Assembly: GCA_047495785.1 (NCBI GenBank)
Contig: JBLDXI010000021.1
Coordinates: 2,356,001-2,420,000, forward strand
Source of the DNA: Lepidodermella squamata
Lineage: Eukaryota; Gastrotricha
DNA: 64,000 nt
Direction of reading: 5' to 3'
Shown piece after piece: positions 52,744-64,000 of the stretch. The notes under the pieces were generated by a model that saw only the letters and a program-made list of their open reading frames with translations, had not been told where the DNA came from and made no database searches. Positions within the stretch are counted from its first letter, which is position 1; every line of letters starts with the position of its first letter. Made by a program: the position numbers and the translations under genes.

Positions 52744-55322
52744 ATGGCAGCCAAAGAATTACTTACTCATTGTTATCAATTGCTGACATCGTTTAAAACA
52801 AACGACGAAGATGCCGAAATATTTGTTGAAAACTACATTACCTCCAATGGGGTGAGTACCTTTTGATTTAGCGATGTTCACTATTTTGTTTGGTTCATTA
52901 GATCTCCGATCCAATACTTGTCAAACATGTGAAAACTGTTTTCTTTGGCTGCGTCAAGTTTGAAAAAGTTATTCGCACAGTCGTGGATGCGTTTTACGCA
53001 AAAGAAGGGAGCACTGTATTACTCTCCGAAAGACATATTTACACAGGTAAATCATCATGCGATTGACCTTAGATGTTAAAGTTGAAATCACTTTCACTGC
53101 TTATGAAAAACTAGTGTTGACATATCTCATCTTGTTTTACGTGGACACGATTGGCATGCAATCATTTCGTCGAATTATTGATTCGCAGCATGTCGTTCGC
53201 ATGCACAAGGTAATTAATAAGGTTAACGGTTAACCCGTCTTCACTAAACTTCTCTTTAGTTTCTCGCTTTACTGTGCAACGAAAATAACTTATGTTCGTG
53301 GATGAAAGAAGCCTGGAAAAGAATTTACGATACCAGCTTCGTGGAAAGCAAACTACTCGAACACGTTTTAAGGTTTTTGAGATTTCAATACGGTGAAATA
53401 CTTATCATTTAATCTAATGCTATTTGTTGAAAGATGGCTTCCAGAGCTCAATGACCTAGTGATGCGGTTGGAAAGCAAAATAGCTAACGCTGAGCGAAAG
53501 CAATCGGATGACGAGGATTACGATTTAGGATTAAATGAAAAACCGAAGCGATTCACGGGTAAGTAATTTTTAGCTGGCACATAGTTGTGTAACCAATCTT
53601 TAACAGTCGCCGAGCCTTTTAAGTTGACGAAACCGAAACCTCGCGCAGTACCTGTACCCGAATTGGTAAGTATTTTCTCCCTCAAACGTTAATATTTACT
53701 TTCTCGCATTTCACAGATTGCAGACATGCCTAAAACTAAACCACCTCCTGAATCAATTTTTTCGCCCCCAAGAGAATTTGACGTGATAGAAGAAAAAAGA
53801 GAAGAAAATCGCCGCAAAGCACAAGCTCTCCTTGAGGATGCAAATGCTAATGAGTTTTCCTGCGCTGCCGCCTCCCGTACAAAGCCAGAAAAAGTTTTGC
53901 GGCGAATGGAAGAAATAAAAATGGAGCAGGATCAAAAACACGCATTCAAGCCTCCCCGGATGAATCCGACTCCAAAGAGTACCTTGCGATCTGACTTGAC
54001 CATAAAATTGAACACCGCAGCGATTTTACGAGAGAAAAAGCTATGCGAAGATATCGAGCGCGAGCAGCTGAAAAAGATAGAAGAACTAGAGAATGGTGCC
54101 TTTTCCGATGCGCAATATCGAACTTGGAAAACAGTCAAGGATCAGGAACAAGCCGAAGGTAAATGATTGGATCTGAGACATTAAAAAGGTATTTACTTTA
54201 TTTGCTGCTAGCTGTTAAAGCAGAGGCGGAACGTCGCATACTTGAAGGCCGCTTGGCGAGAGAGAAGGCTGAAGTAGCGTATGCAGAGGCAGCGGTAGAG
54301 CGAAAGAAAGCTGCTGATAGCATGAAGGAGGAAGCCAAGCTTCGCATCAAACAGTATTTGTCTGAAAGACTGGGTGAGCAAGCGGAAATGAGAAAAGCAG
54401 TTGACCAAATGGTCGCGGATCGAGGTAAAATAGCGGAATCGAAAGCGAAACTAAAGGAGATAAAGAAGAAGATGGTCCAAGAAGTGACCGCGGAAAGCCG
54501 AAGTTTGTTGGCTCAAGCTCTGGAAGAAGCGGAGGCCGAAATGCGAAAGCGAGCCGAACTAATTGCTCACATTCGTGCTTTGGAGTCAGTACCTCTGGTG
54601 CGGCAAAAGCTTTTCGACCGCACGGAGCCGGCTGGGTTTGGGTTTCTGGAAGAAATGTCCATTGCCGAGCTGGAGGAAAGAATAAACTTGGCGAAAGCTG
54701 CGCGAGAGAAGGAAGTTATGGAGCGGCAGGATATGATTGTGCAAGATAAGCGCCAAAAGCAGCAGATGCTCACCGAAGCCATGGATCGAATTGCTCGTCA
54801 TCGAATGGCTCGAAGCCGCATTGCTGCAGCTCAGAAGCTGAAAAATGAGTCAGTATTTCTTAACTTCTTAATATTCTTAGGTGTTTAAAGCTCAATCTTT
54901 TGACAGAGCTGAATCTGAGATCGAAAACACGCTATTATCATTCACTGCGACTTCTTCTAATCGTCCATTGTTGAAAACTCGCCACGACAGTATCAAGGAT
55001 CTTAACAGTATCACTGAAGAAAAACGAGCGCAGCTGAAAGAGCGGCGTATGCAGCTACTCCAGCAAATGAAGCCAACGCGATCTAGCAGCTTCACTAAAG
55101 ACAACAGTCTCATATCAACAAGTGCTGATCAGCGCCGAACCAAATTTAGGGTAAAATCAGTCGACAAATCTTATGCCTCATGAGTTATTTTTCTGCTTGT
55201 TTTAGAAACAACTGGAGGAGGGGCATTTTCAGGAGTTCGAAAAAGCCCAGCGTAAAACTGACCAAGCAATCGGCCAGGGACGCAAGAAAGATTGGGACAG
55301 CCTCAAACTCATATACTCATAA
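52744..55322 (+). CDS. cfap99: CFAP99, cilia- and flagella-associated protein
   Basis: Axonemal protein linked to motile cilia and sperm tails. Ten exons: 52744-52851, 52902-53046, 53115-53209, 53260-53372, 53434-53558, 53607-53665, 53717-54158, 54221-54848, 54907-55150 and 55206-55322; all phases match; 691 residues. The N-terminal half is helical, with LCSWMKEAWKRIYD and RWLPELNDLVMRLE matching the family. A proline-rich linker KPKPRAVPVPEL follows, then a conserved IKLNTAAILRE motif, then a long charged coiled coil. That coil contains AEAERRILEGRLAREKA, VTAESRSLLAQALEEAEAE and ELIAHIRALESVP, with GFLEEMSIAELEERINLAK just after. The junction after 54848 uses GTCAGT and a 58-base intron; a nearer AG would make an intron of about 30 bases, too short for this genome. 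The gene is head-to-head with Fic protein 2 and tail-to-tail with SMC1. Confidence 0.93.
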
Positions 55323-55522
55323 GCCTGTGATACTCATTACTTTTTACGCTGTATTCAATCTGTGCCAAACAAACGAAGCCTTGTACAAAACTTTGTTAAA
55401 TTTCATAAGCGCCAAATCAGTAAATTTCATCGATTTTTCACATCTGTCGGCTTTATTTCATTAATTGCATACAAGGTTTACAGACTATGACGAATCAAAT
55501 TTTCAAATAATACGACGTTGAA

Positions 55523-55804
55523 ATGGTTGAAATAAGAAATGTGACGAATGAGCAAGAGTGTTGCCATCTATTAGCAAACTTGATACAAAAAATGAGAAAT
55601 TTCATGCATAGCACGAGTTGGCAGATCATCGAAGCCAAAGAAACAAGAAAACAAATCGACAAGTCACAAATCGGCATTTCGAAAGATCAACAACATAAAA
55701 TGATAAAACCTATCTTTTATGATAAGGCGACTAGGAATATGAAGCTGAGAAGGTCAGTGATCACGAGCGGCATTACCGCTGTTTTTCTCGGCATACTTGG
55801 TTAA
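55523..55804 (+). CDS. Possible small ORF overlapping the SMC1 3' end
   Basis: ATG-started frame of 93 codons in the gap between CFAP99 and SMC1. Its composition is protein-like at first (MVEIRNVTNEQECCHLLANL). Its last 17 codons are antisense to SMC1 coding sequence and so are constrained by that gene. No domain, no splice sites and no known family are seen. It may simply be antisense to the SMC1 3' untranslated region. Confidence 0.2.
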   Translation: MVEIRNVTNEQECCHLLANLIQKMRNFMHSTSWQIIEAKETRKQIDKSQIGISKDQQHKMIKPIFYDKATRNMKLRRSVITSGITAVFLGILG

Positions 55805-58800
55805 GTCGAGGGTGAACACTTGGCTGACGGTGATTTCATTACCAGGCTGAAAAATATGATTTAAGTCTCGATATCTGGTCACTTAGAATTGTAAATTAAG
55901 ACTTACAACAGGGCAGATGCCGATAAGAGCTTGAGCTTTGCAGAAAAATTCTTCCTTGAGCGAAATAACAATGAATTGGGTCTGCTTCCCTCGCTCTCGA
56001 ATGTAACTCGTGACTTTGGCGATGTTAGTGTTGTCAAGAGCCGCGTCGATCTCGTCGAGAACGAAGAATGGCGCCGGCTTAAAGCTGTGCAGAGCAAAAA
56101 GAAGGGCGAGGGCGGCAATCGTCTTCTCACCACCAGATAGAGAATCCATAGGACGGTAACGCTTTCCCGGCGCGATAACTTGATATTGAATTCCACCAAG
56201 GTACGGCTCATCTTGGTTATCGGCGGTGATTTCAGCCTGAGCTCCTGCGTTTCTAGCCAATGTCTTGTAAATATCGTCGATGTGGTCGGAAACGTGCTGC
56301 ATACATGCCTGGAAACGCTGCAACCGCTTGGCTTTCACTTTTTCAAACGTAGCCTGAGTTTTCTTTGCCAGTTTACGAGCCGCCTCGAATGTTGCCTCTG
56401 CGCTAGTGACGCGCTGCTGAACATCATCCAGACGCTCAATAGCTTTCAAGTTCGGGGCATGGACCTTGGAAAGCTGCTCCCTTTGTTCCGTCAACTTGGC
56501 TTTGAGACCATCGAGCGCCTTTTCGTAAGCGTCCTTCGTTTCTATTTCCGTGAGATCATCGTCCAAAATATCGTAATCGACATCAAGTTTCGCCTCGATA
56601 TCGTAGATACGCTTCGCATCTTCAGTTGAGAGGCTGTCAAGCTGACCATCGTCGACTTGCATGGCATCTGAATCCTGAGACCCGCCAGCGATTGACGTTC
56701 CACCAATTGGGACATCTTCCAGAGAACCCTTGTTGAGCGGAATTCGAATCTCCTCCAAGCGAGCTGTTTTAAACAGCATGTGGCGATCGGCTTTCAACTG
56801 CTCGAGACGATTTTCCAGAACTGTCACGTTGCGCTGAGTAGCCTGAACTTCTCGCTCATGCGTCTGGACTTGCTTCTGCGCCTCTTCTGTATGCCTTTCG
56901 TTGTCGCTCAACTGCGATTTCAACGCCATACGATGAGCCTTGTGACCTTCCAATTTCCGCGTCAAGTCGTCGATGATTTTCTTAACGTTGTCTTCCTCTT
57001 TCTTGACCGAGTCCAGCTCGTTCTCATCTTTCTTCACCTCGCGAGTCCATTTGTCGACGGTCGCTTTCGTTTTCTTGGTACGTTCGAATTCAATCTGATT
57101 TCGGAACTTGTCTGCCAATTCTTCGAACTCAAGGCGCTTACGCTCAGTCTCTTCTTGCTGCTTGACCTGTGTTTCTTCATACTGACGAATGTTAGCTACC
57201 TTGATTTTCTTACAAAAATCTGCGAAAACCACATCTTCGATCTTGTAAACCTTTTGACGCATTGGCTCAATCGTTTTCGCTTGACGATCGTCGATTCCAC
57301 GCTGAATCTCAAAAATCTTTGATTCAATGTCGCGAGACAGAGTTCGGCGCAACTCTTCCAACTCAGTTTCGTTCTGAGTGATGTGCTTCAATACGGCGTT
57401 ATAGTCCTGCTGGGTAAAGCTTATGCGTGCCTGCAAACCCTGGATTTGCGACCGGACGGAACCAAGGTCCGCATCTCGGCGGCGATAGCGTTCGACCTCG
57501 GGCAACTCTGCGCGCAGTTTTTCCTTACGACTGCGCAGCTTCGCCACTTCTTTTTCGTCCCAACGACGAGCCCTTTGACGCAAATCACTTGCACCTCCCG
57601 AAATGACACCAGATTTTTGAAACAAAGTGCCATCCAACGAAACCGACTTTTGACGCTCGTCGAGATTGAACGCAACGTGGCGAGCTGATTCAATATCGTC
57701 GCAAACCAGGGCATTCCCGCACGCAAACAGCAGCGCTTTTTGAAGAACAGGTAGGCTCGGATCGTGCTTCATAACGTCGAAGAGCAATTTGACGTTACGG
57801 GGCTCGCGGATTTCTCTGAGGCGTTCATTGATTGGCTTAGGTCTGATGTAGCTCAAAGGCATGAAAACTTCGCGCTCGATGCGTTGGTCTTTCAAGTAAC
57901 GAATGCATTGGCGGGCCGTGTCATCCGAATCGCAGACAATTGCATCCATATTACGACCAAAAACCTTAGTCACAGCGACTTGATACTTTTTCTCAGTGGG
58001 TTGGCATAAATCAAGAAGACGTCCGTAAACACCTGGAAACTGACTCTTCAGGGTGTCGATCAGTTCAGCTTTGCGAGCCTGGCCTAAATTTGGAACGAAT
58101 TAATCTGATTTTATTTACTGGTCTGCTCCAATCAAAATTACGTGAAATTTCTGACTGATCCACTGACAAATCATTCAACTGATGCACAACGCTTTCGAGC
58201 TCCTGTGTTATCTCATCATATCGTTTGCGACCTTGAACGATTTCCTGCTCGAATTTGCTTTCGTTTTCACGAGCTTCCTCCAATGCATTTTGGCTGGCCT
58301 AATTAAAAAACTTATGGGTGAATTATCAATGCTACAAAATCCTCAGAACTTACTTTCAAGTATTCCTCGAGCTTGTCCCTTCGTTTCTTGTTTTCATCCA
58401 TCTCAAGCTGTTTCTGTTGAATGCGGTTAAGCAGATCTTGCTTTTTCCGTTGTTCCGTGTGAAGGCGGTCTCGGTCCATGCGATCTTCGCGAGCCAAACC
58501 ATCCAATTCTTGTTGAAGTTGGGTGCTTTTGGTCGCAGCTTCGTCCTTCAGTCGACGGTACTCTTTCAATTGATCAGATTCGAGCCGGACATCTCGCTTT
58601 TTCGCTTCCTTGATTACATTATGCTCGAAAGTTTCTTTCTGCTTTTCGACGTCAGCAAGCTCTTGTTCAAGAACGCTCAGCTCTTTTCCGTGACTCTCGT
58701 TAGTCTTCTGGGCTTGAGCCAACTGCTTTTTAGACTGTTCCAATTTTTTCGTGGCATGAGCCGTCTTTTCTTTGGCTTTAATAAAGTTCGGCTGATGTTG

Positions 58801-59960
58801 GCCCAGATCGAGTTCCTGTTAACACCAAGTTTAAGATTTTTTATACATTCCAAGCGGGAAAGTCTCACCGTTCCTTTGATCAGCTGCTCGATGGTAGTCA
58901 ATTCGCGAGCTGTTTTGCCCTGATCTTGGCGCTTTTCCTTCAAAGCAGCCTCTAGCTTCGCTAAACGTGACTTCTGCTTCTCGAGTTCGGCATTTTTCTT
59001 ATCGAAATCTGCCTCTGCTTTGTTCATCTCATTCTCATTGTAAAGCAGCTGCAACAAGTGAATCTTGACCTGCGTATCTGACACTTCGTTAGTGAGTTGC
59101 CGATATCTGTCAGCTTCGTCTTTCTCCATTTTTGCCTCTTTTCTTTGAGCGTAGACACCCTTCCTCTTAAGAACGATTTCTTGAAAGTCGGCCTCAGCTT
59201 TCACCATTTCAGCTTTTGCTTCCTCATATTCATCGCGGAATTCGGCGGATCTGGTGAATCAAATGATTGCAAAGGTGCAATATGTATGAGTTGAAAGCAA
59301 CTGACCTGCTCATGTCCTCGAAAATTGCAGTACGTTCCTTCGCGTTCTTCATGGCAATAGTTTCAACCTGCCCTTGAAACACTAGGAAATTTTTCGACTT
59401 GATGCTGATGCCGAGGGCCTCGAGTTCGTCGGAATATTGTTGAGCGCTAACGCTCTGATCACAATAAATCACATTATTAAAATATGACAGATTACTCACA
59501 AAAAGGAGCAACTACCTTTCCGTCAATCTTGTGCTCTGAGGCGGCTCCGGCAATGATGCGAGTATAACTTTTCTCTATACCCGTGTCAATAGCTTGGAAT
59601 ACAACCATTACATAAGCTCGTGTCGCAACGGGTTTTCCAATAGGTGCTCCGTGAATAAGATCCTTAACACATTGAATAAGAATGATCAATTCAAAAAAGT
59701 CAACAAGCGTCATTTACAGGTAGTTTCTTCACGCGGAGGTTTGAAGTTTTCTCGCCCAAAACAAAGCATATCGCGTCCATCAAATTTGACTTGCCTGTGA
59801 ATTAATGTCTTGTAAATGCCAAAAGCAAAAGCTGGGTCTTACCTGATCCATTAGGTCCAATGATAGCTGAAAATGTCTTGAAGGGTCCAACTAGATGTTT
59901 CCCCTTATACGACTTGAAATTTTCAATTTCAAGCCTGTGTAAGAAATAATTTGAAGTCAT
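55754..59960 (-). CDS. smc1: SMC1, cohesin ATPase subunit
   Basis: Forms the cohesin ring with SMC3 and a kleisin, holding sister chromatids and shaping loops. Nine exons on the minus strand: 59843-59960, 59718-59794, 59516-59662, 59306-59454, 58869-59250, 58354-58815, 58142-58298, 55907-58083 and 55754-55846; all in phase; 1,253 residues against 1,233 in human. Walker A is GPNGSGKSN, split by the first intron. The first coiled coil is followed by a hinge ([21 protein letters not shown]) and the second coiled coil. The signature [19 protein letters not shown] and Walker [14 protein letters not shown] come near the end, and the C-terminus is [12 protein letters not shown]. The start is uncertain: the ATG at 59960 gives [18 protein letters not shown] without an intron, but an acceptor (TTACACAG) just before CTTGAAATT could join a short upstream exon carrying the usual start. 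Confidence 0.96.
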
Positions 59961-61839
59961 TTGTCTATATAGCTGAAATAAGTAAGGTGGCCAATACGAA
60001 TTACAATACGAATAATAATATAGACCCAGGGCGGTTAAGACGGAATAAGATCTTGAGGAACAACATCATCAATATAAAATCCATGAGCTCCGGTGAATTT
60101 ATGTCATCTGATCATCAAAAGGTTATGCTAGCATGCGAATATAAAAACTACATATAGAGCAATGATAGAGCGATCGCTTGCTATAAAAAAAACATGGAGC
60201 GTTATAAGCGTCAGGCGCCGCATGAAGTAGTAGTAGTTCCCGTTGTATAACGTATTGCTGATCGCCAAATGAGGTCGCAACATTCAACACCTTCGCATAC
60301 CTCAGACCACAGCGACAAAAAGACGTGGATCCTCTAATGAGCAGGTCTGTTTTAGTGACTCAGCAGCCAGCAGCAAATCGACCTGCCCTTATACATTTTA
60401 ACTTGGGAACCTCAGATCACCAATGAAGCAAATCCTTGGGCCTTAGGCATAGAAAAACCCTACAGACGAAGACATTTGCCAATGCCTAGACAATAGTTGT
60501 GGCTTGGGAAAACCGCAAAGATGGAGGTCTATTTTACTGTAAAAATGAACTCCGAGTGCCTCTCAGGTTGAAGATGAAATGTTCTAGCCTGTGGAAAATA
60601 CTATTGGTGGTATCGATAGTCGACAACGGGAAACAGGCTCCTCTAACGGTCGGAATACTCAGAGGAAAAAATATCTAAATTGTTGTCGTCATCCTCAGTC
60701 AGGCCCGGTTATAGGCGTTCAGCAGAAGGGCAGAACATTCAGTACAGTCCTCTCGGATTCTTGTTGAACTAGCCACTAGGCTGGACCTTATGGTCATGTC
60801 CGCTTAGGCAACAATATAGTGTCCCCGCGGTGTTTTTTCGCAAAACACTTCACGGCAAAAAAGCGCGGCACAAAATTGAAACCGCCAAAGGTAGGATAAT
60901 GACGTATATATTAGGTAAAACCTTCTTAACTGGAAGAGGAGCAAAAATTAGAAACAGAATAACATAAAAATCAATAGGTAAAAATATTATCTGGAAATCG
61001 AGGTTGGCTAAAGTGCCGCTTTTAGCCTCTAAAGCTGAGTCCAACACATTTTTTCAGCGTGTTTGGGATCGGATTCTTTCTGCTTGTTGTGCTTCGTTGC
61101 CGCTTTACAGCGCTAATCAGCCAAGGCGACCAATGTGGTTTCCGGTTGCAAATTGGCAGACGTTTTTTTAGTAGCCGTCCGTTTTCTGTTGAAGCTGAAA
61201 GGGTTTTGTTGAAAGCTTCAAGAAGAAAATAGGCATGATGAGTGATATCCGATCAATGCCCTATGTCTGTACTTTCACAGCTGCCTGTGCTCAGAATAAC
61301 TTGATAGCTTTGAGCGTTTATCATTAATGCTATTATTACTATGATTTGCTGGTGTTTTGTTCCGGCAGCAATTCTTACGGGAGGCAGAAATGGGTCACGT
61401 TGGAAAATGTAATACCGTTGTGAAATTGGGCATTTCTTAATTAATGATGAACCTGGCTAAATTTCTGAAATTTGCTCTGAAGCCAGCGCAAATATTGAAA
61501 TGCTTGCAGCTCCCACATATCTTGCATTTGTTGCCTGGTGCCGGAGGCGAAGCATCGAGCTGCGATTAACGGAAGGAAAATTATGGTGAATTCCCCGCAC
61601 TTTTGACGATAGATTCAGATTTATACCGCTTTTACTCCAAGCTGGGTAGAGTTACCTCAATTAAAAGTTTCCTATTGAAAGTCTTGTTATTTCCTTGCGT
61701 TAGTAGTTGTAGATTGCAAAGAAGAAAATAAATTTATTGAAAGAACATGGATCGGCCTGATGTTCAAGTGTTCATATTTCACATTATATATTCCATATTT
61801 ATTCTAATTTTTGTGGTTTCATAGAGGCAATTATAAACA
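59961..61839. other. Intergenic region with repeat DNA between SMC1 and eRF1
   Basis: Divergent promoters of SMC1 (minus) and eRF1 (plus). The middle (about 60180-60850) looks like degenerate dispersed-repeat DNA and contains copy B at 60638-60799. An acceptor-like GTTTCATAG lies 15 bases before the eRF1 ATG. No gene is supported. Confidence 0.55.
60638..60799 (-). repeat. Dispersed repeat, copy B (inverted relative to copy A)
   Basis: Read on the minus strand it matches 37989-38147 over its whole length, with shared blocks ACATGACCATAAGGTC, GTGGCTAGTT, GGGCCTGACTGAGGATGACG and CCTCTGAG. The flanks outside these limits are not clearly similar, which gives sharp ends. No coding sequence is inside. 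Confidence 0.8.
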
Positions 61840-63344
<1,505 letters not shown>

Positions 63345-64000
63345 AATGCAGAAGTGATATATTGATGGAACGTGAGTTGGGCAAACTGGAGGTCTAGATG
63401 GCGATCCTTGTTGTTTATATTGCTTCGATGAACTGATAAGTTTCGATTCTTTTACTAGTGCTAACATTCGGCTCCTGTCTTTCGTCTGACCGGAGTTAAA
63501 ACTATTTAGGTTCCGATAAATCCGCGTACTATGTGGTGATCCGTTTTGTGGTAAAAATGAAGCTGCGAGTGAAAAACGCGTGCTATCAAGAGGCGTGAGT
63601 CTGCACATTCAGAAATGTATATTTTTGGCATGACAATATCTAGCCTATTGGGGTGGTGTGTTGGGGTGTACCGTCGTTATTATTGTGTGAGACATGTCCG
63701 CTTGTTCATCCTATACCCGGGCGCAATATCGTTGAATGTTGTAAAATTATAATTCTTCTTCGACTGTGCCTTGCCTTAATCTTTCTCGTGTTTTATGTTG
63801 GAGTCGATATTTGCTCAGCCCAGGTATAGCCTCACAGCGCGGTGTGACCGTTGATCAGGCAGCAATTGTTGTGCTCTCCTCCCAACAAGCCGCTGTGGAT
63901 GCGTTTTATGTGATCGCCATAGGCCTCAGGTGCTCCAAGCGCGCACCTAGTGTATTCATTGTACATCATAATTTACTTTCATTCAAAGTGATGATTGTAA
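63345..64000. other. 3' flank of eRF1 to window end
   Basis: Includes the eRF1 3' untranslated region. No AATAAA was found close to the stop codon. The last 200 bases are less AT-rich but show no recognisable coding sequence. Confidence 0.5.

Noticed and set aside
56180-57322. Long plus-strand frames rich in Leu and Phe across SMC1
   Set aside because: They are the antisense of SMC1 coiled-coil coding sequence.

Overview
The window is nuclear DNA from a metazoan. Genes carry many short GT-AG introns, mostly 50-60 bases, with AATAAA signals and dense packing on both strands. I reconstructed sixteen split genes exon by exon, plus two intronless Fic genes. The set is animal: SMC1, eRF1, CHMP7, vasohibin, a large cadherin, an amine receptor, phosphorylase kinase gamma. 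CFAP99, a motile-cilium and sperm-tail protein, argues against a typical nematode. A small-genome invertebrate such as a tardigrade would fit; this is inference.

Layout. 1-2580: no gene seen. 2581-6883 (+): S-adenosylmethionine synthetase and methionyl-tRNA synthetase, two enzymes that use methionine. 7352-8364 (+): a two-domain Ly6-like secreted protein in five small exons. 11009-13106 (+): a secreted double-cyclase protein whose first domain has lost its metal site. 13855-23654 (-): a cadherin with about 13 repeats, one transmembrane segment and alternative tails, followed by 5.4 kb of gene-free DNA. 29066-30406 (-): phosphorylase kinase gamma.

31709-35933 (+): PGAM5, a mitochondrially targeted helical protein and mitochondrial tRNA 2-thiouridylase, separated by only 113 and 81 bases, so possibly co-expressed. 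Vasohibin (36312-37711, -) is tail-to-tail with the last of these. CHMP7 follows at 39070-40705 (+), then another gene-poor 5 kb. 45643-48092 (+): an alpha2-adrenergic-like or octopamine-like receptor. 48590-49105 (-): an unrecognised coiled-coil protein. 49623-51960 (-): two intronless Fic-domain genes. 52744-55322 (+): CFAP99. 55754-59960 (-): SMC1. 61840-63344 (+): eRF1.

Most notable signals: the tandem intronless Fic genes with altered inhibitory motifs; three GC-AG introns (two in vasohibin, one in eRF1); the cadherin tail switch at an internal donor; the half-dead double cyclase; the tight mitochondrial gene trio; acceptor-like sequences just upstream of many start codons; and an uncharacterised dispersed repeat present as an inverted pair 22.6 kb apart. 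All splice sites are read by eye from consensus and frame continuity. No database search or transcript data were available.
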